A stretch of 64,000 bases of DNA, from positions 32,310,927 to 32,374,926 of the forward strand of contig CM055109.1 of the NCBI GenBank assembly GCA_029204225.1, read 5' to 3'. This DNA comes from Diphasiastrum complanatum (taxonomy: Eukaryota > Streptophyta > Lycopodiopsida > Lycopodiales > Lycopodiaceae). The position numbers and the translations under genes were made by a program. Under the pieces are notes generated by a model. It did no database searches. It was not told where the DNA came from and was given only the letters and a program-made list of their open reading frames with translations. This document shows, one piece after another, positions 47,379 to 59,500 of the stretch (the stretch's first letter is position 1; each line of letters opens with the position of its first letter).

Positions 47379-49060
47379 AACGATCTTTCCAAAGATTGCA
47401 AGCTTCTTTGATTCTAGTAGAGACTTTCTTTGTCAACAATAAGCTTGATTGATTCGTTCTCAATGGTGGTTTCACCTACATCACAGCCATGCATATTGAA
47501 AATATTTGACTGTTTTCATTTATAATATTTTACTATATTTCCATTTAGCTTCTCTTTATGAGTGTCATTTTGATTTTAATTTGTGCACTCATGGGAGGCA
47601 TTTTCTGAGATGATTTCCAAATGTGTTATCCAAAAAGATTAATTCTTACTAATAGGCAAAAAATGATGGCAAACGAAGCTATGCCAAGATGTGATTCCCA
47701 TCTTTAGTTGCCTAGAGAATGATAACAGTTGCGAATTGTCGCAGCTTCATAGGAAAAGGTTGTTTGTCAATAATCTTGTTTTTAAGATATCACATGATTA
47801 TTTGATTCACCTATTACCACAGTATAATTAGATTTTTCATAATACTTTGCATACTGTGTTGCTAGATGAATATTTAGAATTATGTGGACATTTATGAATA
47901 ACTTAGATAATTGTCCATCACTAATAGATACATTATTTCATATGCAAATATTCTATGCACATGCCATAACCCGTTGTTGCCTCTTCTTAAACCATGGAAA
48001 AAATCACCGAGAACTAAATACTAAGGATTTAAAGTCAAAAGCATGACAAGCCACTAGTCATGTTTAAAAAATAAAACTCAAAACTATAACAGACTCATAA
48101 CCAATCATCACTGTAAAAAATTAAAACACACATGCAGGCGTAAGATCTAACTTCAAATGGAAACTCAAAACCATAACAGACTCTAGTGTACCACTCATAT
48201 TGTTGAAGGACAAATCTCAAACCAAAAATCTTGTAGACTTGCATCACACATAGTGCACATTGGACATTGTTGTAGAAATTGGGCATTAGACATACATCTA
48301 CATATTAAACTCACAAGCTGTTTATAGCATAGTGATGGTGTTCAGTGCTATTTATGTCCAGTGCTATACTCTAGTGAAGTATAGATAACTTTATTAGGCA
48401 TAACCACCAACCCACTACTCTGACTCACCACTGACCAGCAAGGTCTCAGCTCTAACGATGGTTGTGCACACAATGTGCCTCGACCTTCTTACGGCCTCAA
48501 GATTACAGTTTGGTTGCACGCTCTCATCCTTCAACTCTTTGCTATAGCAGCCAGCCTCCCATGTCCTAGTACCCACTAATAATTTTAGAAGCCTAAAGGT
48601 GACCTAGTGATGAACCACAATCATACACTAAAGATTGAATTGCCACCAGCTCGCTAGTCCAGCTGCTAGAAAACCTATAAGCCTAGAAGAAAAATCAAGA
48701 ATGGATCATGGTAGGTTGCAAAAGTAGACTCTACTTATATACATATATTCATATTATATTTTGCAATAAATTTTTAAAAATTTCAAACTAGCATAGCATT
48801 TGACCTTTTAAAGTTACCTTTTAAATGGAAGGGCAATTTTTAAATTTCACATGACATGCTTTTGAAATTTTTGTTTTTCTTTGAAAGGCAAACTAACCTT
48901 TGAAGTGCATTCGAGCTTGCAAATGTAAAGCATGATCATGGTAGGTTGCAAAAATAGACTCTACTTTCTTTGGTTGCTGAAGCAATAAGCAATCTTTTAC
49001 TATAATTTGTATGAAGAAAATGACAGGAACATTGAACATACATTGAGCATTGCAATTCGC
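47379..49060. other. Unassigned intergenic DNA
   Basis: No gene or transposon recognised. A 32-36 bp word (ATCATGGTAGGTTGCAAAA then TAGACTCTACTT) occurs twice, at about 48705-48736 and 48934-48965. TTTGTATGAAGAAAATGACA (about 49006-49025) recurs at 49161-49180 beyond the SINE. Confidence 0.45.
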
Positions 49061-49076
49061 TTGTATGAAGAAAATG

Positions 49077-49161
49077 CTTCTTGGTTTTCAAGGGGAGGCT
49101 CGAACCTGAGACCAAAGAAACTTTGGATGTCAAGCTAACCAACTAAGACAACCCCGTTGGT
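49077..49161 (-). mobile_element. 85-bp tRNA-derived SINE, copy 2
   Basis: Same length and same sequence frame as the copy at 7389-7473, with about ten substitutions, mostly C to T or G to A, which damage both the A box (TTGTCTTAGTTGG) and the B box (GGCTCGAACC). A perfect 16-bp target duplication TTGTATGAAGAAAATG flanks it (49061-49076 and 49162-49177). Like copy 1 it has no poly-A tail, and its 3' end GAAG abuts CATT in the target. Confidence 0.85.
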
Positions 49162-49301
49162 TTGTATGAAGAAAATGACATGAACAACTTGGAGACTCAA
49201 GTTCCGTTCAAAGCAAGAGCCACAGGTGATCTGATCTATGGGGTTTTAACTTTTAACTTTTAAGGGAAAAAAGCAGGGATCCTTAAAAGAATATATATCC
49301 C

Positions 49302-49585
49302 GGTCCCGTTGTGGGACCTGTGCCACTGTGTTGCACTGCTGCACAGTGCACACAGCACACTGCACAGCAGTGTTCGGGAAACCTTTTTTGGGTTCTCCTC
49401 CAAAAACTTGTATTTTTTGAACTCTTTCGGTTTTCTCAAGGATGACCCTCAATACATGCCGGTTATACATTGTTTTATGACCTAAGAAAACCTGCGAGTT
49501 TTCGAGCATGCTGATTTTTGACAAAAGTTGCCGATTCCATTCCTGAACTTTGCCGACTTTCAGAACACTGATGCACAGTGCATCA
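49302..49585. other. Cluster of inverted repeats upstream of the BAHD gene
   Basis: GGTCCC-GTTGT-GGGACC forms a hairpin at 49302-49318. An imperfect palindrome built from CACTGCTG(CA)CAGTG words spans 49334-49372. GATGCACAGTGCATC at 49571-49585 is a 15-base palindrome around a central base. They lie 300-580 bases before the ATG. Function unknown; a minus-strand frame over the region (49246-49728) has no motif. Confidence 0.5.
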
Positions 49586-49884
49586 TAGGCACTGTAGGTG
49601 CACGTGCGGTGCACGCACATAGATAGGTACATAGATAGTAGATACCCACAGACACAGACACATGTACTTTCTTTGTAGACGTCTATGTACGTATGTTGAC
49701 AAATCGACAAAATTAATGGATCGATCAAGTTTTCGCTGCATCCGTGAGAGGTAGTGACCGGTGAGGATCTGATTTTCGTTCAGTGCACCCTCGCAAGCAG
49801 CATCGCTACTCTCTTTCTTCGTAATTGTGGTAGGATTGAGAGATCAGCCCTTCGAGTTAAAATTTCATTGCTTGTGCAGTGAGA

Positions 49885-51685
49885 ATGGAGGGCGCTGGTG
49901 AGAAAAGCCCTGGATTTTCTGTAAGCGTGGCCAAGGTCCAACACAACATCCGGGTGGCGAAATTGATCACCAACTCTATTAGGCCTGCCAAGAAAACTGA
50001 CCCGCATTGGGTAACGCTCACCAATTTGGATCGGTTACATGGACACTACTACACGCCCGTGATTCTTTACTATCCTTATGAAGAAGGACGCTGCTTGGAA
50101 AAGGTTGCTCAGAAGCTGAAAGATTCGTTAGCGGAGGCACTGGTGGCATTCTACCCCTTGGCGGGGAGGGTGGTTCAGAACGAGAATGAGCTCGCAAAGC
50201 TTCACTGTAATGATGCAGGCGCTGTATTTACTGAGGCCTACGTTGATGGCGTGCTGGATGATTTAAAAGCGCAGACGTTGGGTTATCATCCGGTGCCCGA
50301 GCTGAATGGGATGGCTGCTGCAGGCTTGCCAGACGAAGATCTAAACTTCACACTGCAGAGTACTGGGCTTGCTGCTCTAGTCATTCAGGTAGGTGTGCGT
50401 GTGTGGTCTCACAATCAAACCTGTTTATGTCATCCTTAAAAGAGTAGATTATATGCTCATATGTCAATTAGCCATGGGTACATATTATCGTACCAAATAG
50501 AAAGCTTGTTCGGGAAGATTATCCAATAGTTTTGGGGAAGACTATCCGATCATTCCCCAGAAGGATCCTTTAAAAACCTTTGAAGCTTTCGACGCGAATA
50601 ATATGTTAACCCCATGTTGAGTTTTGATTATTTATGGGGACACCATATTGAACCCTATGTTTTTTTTCCTAAAAAGGACTGTGAGCACTTCTTATTTTAA
50701 GCTTCTTTGTGTTTGTACGTGTGCGTGTTCCTTCCATTGGCTTTCAAAAATCTCATAGTGATCACACTCCTATTGTGAATTGTTGCAGCTGACGCATTTC
50801 AGCTGTGGAGGCATCAGCCTAGCATTCAACTGGCATCACAAAGTGGGAGACGGCTCCGCAGGTTTCCACTTTCTCAAATGCTGGTGCGCTATAGCCGGAG
50901 GAAAGCCCATCTCCCCATTCCCAGTGCATGATCGCAGCTTAGTCCAACCAAGAGACCCTCCACAAGTTCTTCTAGACATCACCAACACAGTCAAGATCCT
51001 CCATCCCTCACCATCCCCCAAGCAATCTGCAGACGATCCACAGCAGATCGCGGTAATACACTTCGAGAAAGAGTTTGTGGAGAAGCTGAAAACAGAAGCA
51101 TCAAAGGATGGAGGCACCCCCTTCACAGCCCATGAATGCATTAGCGCCCATCTCTGGAAGCTGGTGACAAACCTCCGCAGCCACATTGGCAGACAGGATG
51201 TTCACCTGTCCACAATCGTGGACGGTCGCCGAAAGCTGGGTCTGCCTCCTGGCTTCTTCTCCAACGTCGTCGCCGCAACCTGTTCCACCATGGCTGCCGA
51301 CGATCTGCTCTCCAGGCCGCTGTCGTACGTGGCGAGCATCGTACGTGGCTCCATCCGACAGGTGGGGGACGAGAACTACCGATCTACCGTGGATTGGGTG
51401 CAGCTTCAGGGCAATGCCAACGTGGGTGTGTTTGGGCCTCAGATGGTGATGAGTAAAGACTTGATGATAGTATCGTGGGCTTTGCCAATGTATGAATTGG
51501 ACTTTGGGTGGGGGAGGCCTGGCTTTGCTATGAGAAACTCTTTGAACCATCCAGGTGTAGATGGGATGATCTACACCCTCCCTACCCCTCCTCAACATGG
51601 CAAGCTACTTGCTCTCATGCATTTGCCTAAAAGTCTTATTAGTAAACTTTTAGCAAATCCGTCACTTCTCACAAGTGACTTTTAG
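49885..51685 (+). CDS. BAHD acyltransferase (HCT-like), two exons, 466 aa
   Basis: Exon 1 is 49885-50388 (168 codons) and exon 2 is 50789-51685 (298 codons plus stop). The 400-base intron has CAG|GTAGGT and TTGCAG borders and phase 0. The protein carries the family's two signatures: HHKVGD, giving the catalytic HxxxD at residues 185-189, and DFGWG at 406-410. N-terminal VTLTNLDRL, AFYPLAGRV and THFSCGGISL also fit. Such cytosolic enzymes move an acyl group from a CoA thioester to an alcohol or amine. The layout is closest to shikimate/quinate hydroxycinnamoyl transferases, but the true acceptor cannot be read from sequence. Usual family length is 430-470 residues, so it is full length. The ATG at 49885 (GAGAATGGAG) is the first in frame. 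The intron placement after ...ALVIQ, before the ThrHisPhe-CysGly block, is typical. No stop or shift is seen, so it is probably functional. Confidence 0.95.
50389..50788 (+). other. Intron of the BAHD gene
   Basis: GTAGGT at the donor and a T-rich run into TTGTTGCAG at the acceptor. Exon 1 without the splice reads into a stop 51 bases later, and the protein family requires the joined frame (…VIQ-LTHFSCGG). Confidence 0.93.
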
Positions 51686-52312
51686 TGTTGAGCTTTGTGT
51701 TGAACACAGAGATGAGATCCAAATTCAGTTGATCTATTTGTAGACTTCAATGCTTGCAAAAAAACCATTCGTCTTGCAAACCCATTGTTGAAATTGGCAT
51801 TTGACCTTTTAAAAAACTTGGACGTCATACTTAACATAAATGTTATTTGCAAAACCTCATCAACTTTTAGTTATAACTTTCATCGGTATAGATTTCAAAC
51901 TATTGCACAATTTTTACAAGGTTGGCTTGAAATAAGTTTACGAGCATTGATTGTAGTAGGCGAAATTGTATATATGCTATAGTAGAGTCTCGAATGAGCA
52001 ATGACATGAAATTTTGCATGGACTTAGAAAAAAGAGTTGTTGTGTTGAAGGAATTCTAGCCCCTATAGAGGCACGTATGTCAGAGTCATGCTCATTGATG
52101 TGTTTTTATTATTGACTTCCAAGATTTTAATCAAATTCATTTTATCCTTCAATGCTTTATTTTGTTTTTTAAGATTATGCTACATGATTTAGTTGGATTT
52201 CAAAAGAATGAGTAGGATCATGCAACATAGTACTTTTGAACATTTGAAAACGAGTAAATATTCCGAGTAACCACTCTTAGCCACAAGGCCTTTCACCTGC
52301 ATGCTCACCAAT

Positions 52313-52313
<1 letters not shown>
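51686..52313. other. 3' flank of the BAHD gene, no other gene
   Basis: Should contain the 3' UTR. No second gene or transposon recognised. Confidence 0.4.

Positions 52314-52397
<84 letters not shown>
52314..52397 (+). repeat. (CT)42 microsatellite
   Basis: About 84 uninterrupted bases of CT. Confidence 0.97.
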
Positions 52398-52398
<1 letters not shown>

Positions 52399-52431
52399 AA
52401 TAGCAATAACTCACATTATTGCTATTTTTTC

Positions 52432-52640
52432 TCTCAAAACCCTTAAAAACCCTAACCCTAAAATAACCCTAACCCTAAATAACACTCTCTCTCCCTCTCT
52501 CTCGCGCTTCCTTTCCGCTCTCTCTCTCTCTCTCTTCTTTCTCCCGCGCCTCTTTTACTCGGCATCTCTCTCTCTCTCTTCTTTCTCCTGCGCCTCTTTT
52601 ACTCGACATCTCTCTCTCTCTCTCTTCTCTCTCTCTCGCC
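52432..52640 (+). repeat. CT-rich block with telomere-box words and a 55-bp tandem pair
   Basis: AACCCTAACCCTAAAATAA then CCCTAACCCTAAATAA at about 52445-52480 are exact telo-box units (AAACCCTAA-type). After it, TTCTTTCTCCCGCGCCTCTTTTACTCGGCA and TTCTTTCTCCTGCGCCTCTTTTACTCGACA-like units repeat in a CT background. Telo-boxes and CT tracts are common in 5' regions of plant translation genes, but no such gene follows; the long frame at 52712-53431 is an artefact of CT repeats. Confidence 0.6.
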
Positions 52641-52971
52641 TCCATCCTCCATCACTCACACGTATTCTTCAGCATCGATCCATCCAGCAAATTTTCCTTC
52701 TCCTCCTCTCCTTGGATCGATCTTTCCATCGCTTCCCTTTCTTTCTCCTCTCTCTCGCTTTTCTCCTCTCTCTCCTTGAGGAGATCTCTATTCTACTGCA
52801 GCTGCTGCTCACCAGCAGAGACAGAAATCTCCGTCGCTGCCCAGATACAATGATGCCATCGCTATCTTTCCAATTCTTTTCAACTTTTGAGGAAAAACAA
52901 ACACTCATATCCAAACACCAGAGAGGGACGAGGAAGAACAGAACAGAGCTTGAGACCTCGAGACGCCATCG

Positions 52972-52975
<4 letters not shown>

Positions 52976-53058
<83 letters not shown>
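52976..53058 (+). repeat. (CT)41 microsatellite
   Basis: About 83 uninterrupted bases of CT. Confidence 0.97.
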
Positions 53059-53061
<3 letters not shown>

Positions 53062-53300
53062 TCGCATTACAACTCTCTCTCTAATCCCTCTCTATCTCAA
53101 TATAACTCTCCGGATCCATCGCTGGCCTGCTCTCTATCTCTCTAGCCCGCTCTCTCTGGAAGTTTTGAATAGCACACGTTCTCTTTCTAAAATCCACGTG
53201 TTTGCCCTTCACTCCCACTTCAAATGCCCATCAAATAGTTCTAGGGCAAACGTGGCCCAATCAAAACTCAAGAAATGCATTTTCTCCATCACTACTGACA

Positions 53301-53413
<113 letters not shown>

Positions 53414-53867
53414 CCCTACACAAAAGCATAGGAAACACACAAGCACAAGCTTAAAATGAAGTGTTCAAAATTTTTTGAAAGGAAGGATTGCCTTTAATTG
53501 TGTCTTCCAAATTGAAATCTGAGTATGTGGTCTACCATTCAAACGATAGAAACAAAATATATTTTAATCACTCTAAACATCATGTTATAATACTAAAATT
53601 TTAAGATTTTGAACTTCATGTGATCTATTCCATTCATTTTAAAAGCTAAAGGGTACTTTTGATATTGCCTTTTTAACGGAGGCCTTGTCATTTTGCGAGT
53701 TTTGCAAGTTTCTTTCTTGCCATCATTCAACAAAAAGATAGCACAAGGTGTGCGACCTTTTTTTTATGCTACTACTTCGATATTTATCATTAAGAATGTG
53801 GTTTGGTACATAGTTAAAAAATTTTCAAAGTAAAAAAAAAAATAAATTAAAATCATTTTTTGCAGAG
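53414..53867. other. AT-rich intergenic DNA
   Basis: No gene or repeat recognised. Confidence 0.4.
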
Positions 53868-53959
53868 CCTCCAAAGATAGCACCCTGGCGTGCCTAGCGT
53901 CTCGCAATTTTTTTTCTTCTGGCAAGACGCTCGGCACCCCGACGTGCTATCTTTGTAGG
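53868..53959. repeat. Fold-back (hairpin) with 37-base arms
   Basis: Left arm 53868-53905 (CCAAAGATAGCAC...GTGCCTAGCGTCTCGC) pairs with right arm 53922-53959 (GCAAGACGCTCGGCAC...GTGCTATCTTTG) at roughly 80 percent, around a T-rich loop. Two more diverged copies of the right-arm word (GACGTGCTATCTTT at 53974-53987, TCGGCTTACTATGTTTGGAGG at 54030-54050) follow in tandem. It could be the subterminal part of a DNA transposon or a small fold-back element. A small-RNA hairpin is possible but unproven. Confidence 0.6.
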
Positions 53960-54208
53960 TTGCAAATTTTACGCTGACGTGCTATCTTTAAATGCTGCAA
54001 TTTTTTTTTAGTTGTTTTACTTAGCACATCGGCTTACTATGTTTGGAGGTTGAAATAAATATTTTGAAATAATGTTTTTACTCAAAATTTGGTTCTCAAA
54101 TGTGTCAAAATAGCTTTTTTTTTCGTAGTTTATTGAAGGGATTTGGACCTGCTTGCTATTCCTTCTATCTTGTATTGGATCAGTGCATGGAGTGAGGTTA
54201 AAATTCAA

Positions 54209-54295
54209 CACCCTCCCTTTAGATCACTTTATGTACTTATGAAAATTTAAAAGGACATGCTTACTTGTGATCAAAGGTTTAGTAAATATATCAAG
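54209..54295 (-). pseudogene. Last codons of a minus-strand copia RNase H, with polypurine tract and LTR start
   Basis: The minus strand reads LDIFTKPLITSKHVLLNFHK, then a stop, then AAAGGGAGGG (54211-54220) and TGTTGAATTTTAACC, the usual order of RNase H end, polypurine tract and 3' LTR start of a copia. It is cut at 54295 by the family-2 LTR. The LTR that should extend below 54210 has no recognised far end. Confidence 0.65.
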
Positions 54296-54945
54296 TGTGA
54301 AAGATTCAACTAGTTTCATCACATTTTGCAATATTTCCATATTTGGCATATTGAGGCCAAAACTTGTTTTAGACTTAGAGGTTGACTTTTCAAAGTTCAT
54401 TAGTCTAAATTTCATTTGAATAAACACTTTTTGAAAGTGTGGAAAAGATAGAATGCGAGTTTGAGTAGATTCAATTTGAATAAGTTGGGTACATTGAATC
54501 TAGACCCAAAATTGGTAGGGTTAGCATTTTGGTGGGAAAGCCAAGTGGCCAAATAGGGTTTGGACCTGCTATAAAAGGATGTAATTCGTGGAGAGAGTCA
54601 TCTTCTCTCTTCTCTATCTCATTTCATGCTTATACATGGTTCTCTTGGGTTCTACTATCTCTTGGTGCACTATCTTGGTGATTGCTTGCAATTCTATGTG
54701 TAGAATGATCTATATTTGCTATTTTTGGATCTACACGTGTGAAATACAGTAGCTTGCTGGTTTTGTACGGACAGCAACAGTACATAATCATTTCATTCAA
54801 GTTTGATCAAGTTCTATTAGTGTTTGCATCTCAAATTGTGTGTAGATGCTGATTTTTCTACATTGGTGAAATTGGTAGTGTATTTCTCTTTCTAACCAAA
54901 GATCATTCAAGTAGATTGGATCTTAAGGATCTGAAATCTTTCACA
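54296..54945 (+). repeat. Solo LTR, family 2 (complete, 650 bp)
   Basis: TGTGAAAGATTCAAC...AAATCTTTCACA with TG...CA ends. TATA-like TATAAAAGG lies near 54571 and CTACACGTGTGAAA at 54731-54744, followed by TACGGACAG. No internal element sequence lies on either side. Flanking pentamers TCAAG and AGTAC do not match, so it is not a simple solo LTR from a single insertion; recombination between two elements or a flanking deletion is likely. Confidence 0.85.
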
Positions 54946-55334
54946 AGTACCATCTCATATGTGTAGGAGTATAACAAATCAACCTATTTGGCTTAAACAT
55001 TTCATTTGAAAAAATGAAACTAAATTGCAATGTATTTGGTTTACGAATGAAAACAAGGATTTAAGGTCACAATAGATTTTTGTTGCATGAATGGTAAATC
55101 ATGTAGAAACAATCTGACCCATACAACTTCCTGGGTTGCCTATGTAGCTCCAATGTATTGTTTTAGGCCATACAGGGGCTTATGTAGTTTACACACCTTG
55201 CTTCTTGGCCCTTGACTTAGAATCCTTTAGAATAAAAAATATAAATGTCTTCATTACACCCACTTAATGGATTTCAAGACATTTTAAAGCAAGAAGTGCA
55301 AGTAAGGTTTTAATTGACTACACTATGAAGAAAA
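54946..55334. other. Unassigned
   Basis: No gene or known repeat seen. Confidence 0.35.
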
Positions 55335-55860
<526 letters not shown>

Positions 55861-56567
55861 ACAAAAGACTAGATTCAATGCACCTAAATAAACCAATAGG
55901 AGTAGGCCTATATGCGACCTTATCAACTCACCTAACATGCCAAAAATAATAAATCATGAATCTTTTTAGAAAATGTCATGCATGTTACAACGCGAAAAGC
56001 TAAAAAATGTGAGAAAGGTCCTATGCGTGCGAAAAATAACACGTACAAGCAATTTATTTATTTTTGGGCGCACGCTCTCTCTTTTCAAATTCCCCCCCCA
56101 GAGCACGCGCGCTCTTACTTTCTCTCGATCGGTTCTCTCGATCGCGAGCAGGTGGGATGCGGGCCTCTCTCTCCATCGTCTTCTTGCTCTCTTCTTTCTG
56201 ATTGCATTCGCCAACTGCAATATCCATAGCATATATATGCTAGAAGGTAAGGTTTGTAACTTAAGAAGCTTGAATCCTTTTGTTTACGGTTACCTCACAA
56301 GAGTATTGAACTTGCCAGCCTTCTCAAGCACGCTGACATGTCCACCTAGCCTGCTGTGTTGTTACTAACACCAATAGGCATCAATATATGATCAATCTAA
56401 AAAATGGATATGTTATAAGAATAACTAGCGCTTCTTTCACTTAGCCAGGCTGAGAAATGTTTTCTTGGAGTTTAAGTTCGTTCATGTGGATGTAGCTCAG
56501 TTGAAGCCCTACATGTTGATCTGCGGCAGGATGAGACAATTGTAGTGAACTGTTAGCTCAAATGGCA
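55861..56567. other. Unassigned
   Basis: A 131-codon plus frame at 55973-56368 and overlapping minus frames lack motifs. The copia E coding region ends abruptly at about 56568, so the 3' end and 3' LTR of E have been lost here. Confidence 0.35.
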
Positions 56568-59500
56568 TTACATCTCGATGTGCTTTGTTGGAGCATGGAA
56601 GACTGGATTGTTTGCAAGTTGTTGAGTTGCTTGATTATCACAATATATGCATGGAATGTCTTCATACTTGATCACATGTAGCTCCTCCAAAAGCCTTTTA
56701 AGCCAAAGAACCTCCTTTGTTGTTGTTGTCATAGCTTTATATTCAGATTCTGTTGATGAAAGAGAGATGGTATCTTGCTTTTGGAAAGCCAAGATATAAC
56801 TCCTCCACATAAGAATGTAGCAAATGCAGTTATGGATCTTCTATCCATCTTGTCGTCTGCAAAACTTGAGTCCGAATATGCTCTCAAACAAATATTAGTC
56901 CTTCCATAAACTATGCCAAAGTCTAGCCGAGATGTACCTTGACACCCTTTTTGCTCCTTTCCAATGACATATTAATGGACTTTGCATGTATTGACTCAAC
57001 TTGCCAACACAAAAACTAAGATCTGGTCTAGTGATAGTTAAGTATATCAAGGAACCAATAAGCATTCTATGGGTAGTGATGTCCTCAACAGATGCTTCAT
57101 CACTTTCCTTAGAAACTTTTACACTTAGTTCCATAGGAGTTTCAACTCCTTTACAATCAATCATGCCAAATCTTGCTAAGATTGACATAGCATACTTAGA
57201 TTGACATATGAAGGTAAAATCATTACTTCTAGTGACTTCTATTCCAAGTATAACTTTAAGAAGTCCTAGATCTACCATCTTAAATTCACTAGACAAGGAA
57301 ACTTTTACATTCTTAATGCCATCTAGATCATTTCCTGTGAGTATAATGTCATCAACATATAAAACTAAGATAATGATCTTTCCATCATTACATTTGTAGT
57401 ACAATGATGGTTCATAAGAACTTACAACAAATCCAATCAAAATAAGATAGGAATGCAACCTAGAGTACCATGCTCTTGGTGCTTGCTTGAGTCCATAAAG
57501 ACTCTTCTTCAAGAGACACACCTTGTCTTCTTCTCCATCTTTGATGAAGCCCTCGGGTTGGCACATGTAGATTTCCTCTTCCAAGAATCCATTCAAGAAA
57601 GCATTTGTCACATCAAGTTGGAAGAGCTCCCATTTGAAAGAAGTTGCAAGTCACAAGCTCTGCAACAGGTGCAAAGGTTTCATCATAATCTATGCCTTTG
57701 ACTTGCAAAAAACCTTTTGCTACAAGTCTAGCTTTGTACTTATGAATGGAACCATCTTGATTATATTTCAATCTATATATCCATTTACAAGTAAGAGGCT
57801 TCTTTCCATAAGGTAAATCAACAAGTTTCCAAGTTTGATTTTCCATTAATGCATCAAACTCTACTTGCATAGCTTTCCTCCAATATTGAGACTTATTTGC
57901 TTCCTCAGAACTAGTTGGTTCTTCAAGCATAGTAGTCAAGAAAGTATAAGAGTTGAGTAGTTGAGAATCTTCCCTTTGCTCCCCTTTGTCACTATAAGTG
58001 AGTCTTGATGGCTCAATCCTTGTCCTTGTTGATCTTCTTGGCACCCTTGGACTTGGAGTAGGTTCCACTTGGTCTTCATCTTCATGAAGCTCCTCCTCGG
58101 CCATAGCATGATCTTTGACAAGTTGAGTGTTGCTGGAAGTCACATTTCCTTTAGCTTGGAGAGATTCATCAAAAAGTACATCTCTACTAGCAACAACTTT
58201 TTTTGTAATAGGATCATATATCCTATAGGCTTTCTTACTTTCACTATAACCAACAAAGATGCCTTTGAAAGAAGTGGCATCTTCCTTTTTCCTTGTTTCT
58301 AAAGGAATATGTACATAACAAGTACATCCAAAAACTTTCAAATCACTAAGATTTGGCTTTTTGCCCAACAATACTTCATAAGGTGTAAGTCCTTTAATGT
58401 CACTATTAGTCATTCTATTACAAAAAAAGTTTGCACATACAATAGCTTCTCCCCAAAATGAAATAGAAAGAGATGCATCTAATCTCATAGCTTTAGCAGA
58501 CTCACATAGTGTCCTATTCTTTCTCTCAGCTACTCCATTTTGTTGTGGAGTATATGTACAAGTAAACTCTCTCTTTATGCCATTAGTTTCACAAAACTCT
58601 TTCATCCTATTGGAGATGTACTCCCCTCCATTATCACTTCTTAATACTTTCAAGCTAGTATTAAGTTGCTTTTCCACAAGAGTTCTGAACTTTACAAATG
58701 ACTCAAAACTTCACTTTTCTTAGACAAGAGATAAACCCAAGAGTATCTTGATTTATCATCAATAAAAGTGACATACATTAGAGCTCCACCATTTGATTCA
58801 TGTGAAAATGAATGAACATATGAGTATATAAGGTTAAGAGGAGAGTTAGATCTTATCAAAAATCTCTTGAAAGAAAGCTTATGAGATTTGAAGAGTCCAC
58901 AAGCTTCACAAAGCTTGCCACACTTGGAAGTCCTCTTGCTAGCTCCTTTGTCACCATGGTCTCCATAGCTTTGTAGTTAGGATGGCCTAACCTTTTGTGC
59001 CATAATTCCATTTGAGTGAGCTCCTCCCTTGCCATGTTCACACTTCCAACCATCACATTAGAATCCAATTTGAATAACCTCCCTTGCTTGAAACCACTAG
59101 CAATACATTTTTCATCTTTCAAGATAGAACATGCTCCATGCTTGAAATGTACATCTAATCCACTATCCATAAGTTGTCCTACACTCAACAAGTTCTTTGT
59201 AATTGAAGGTACATAAAGAACATTGTCTAGATCTACTTTTTTAGATGATCCTAGACATAAAGGAATGGATCCAACACCTACAATCTCACATTCTTGATCA
59301 CTTGTAGTGAAGATAAATCTCTTAGAACTATTGTAAGAAAGTAGATTAGAAAAGTAGTCTTTTTGGTGAGTCATGTGAGAGCTTGCCCCACTATCAATCC
59401 ACCAAGTGTCTTGATTAGATGTTGGTGGTGAGGATACCATCAAAGATAGATTTCCTTCTTCTTCCTCCTCAAGCACAAGATTGCCTTGATTGTCCTTCTC

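Noticed and set aside
49246-49728. A 160-codon minus frame upstream of the BAHD gene
   Set aside because: Cys- and Val-rich start from CA/TG words, no domain, overlaps palindromes and the likely promoter.
51101-51598. A 165-codon minus frame inside the BAHD exon 2
   Set aside because: Antisense shadow of a well-supported coding exon.
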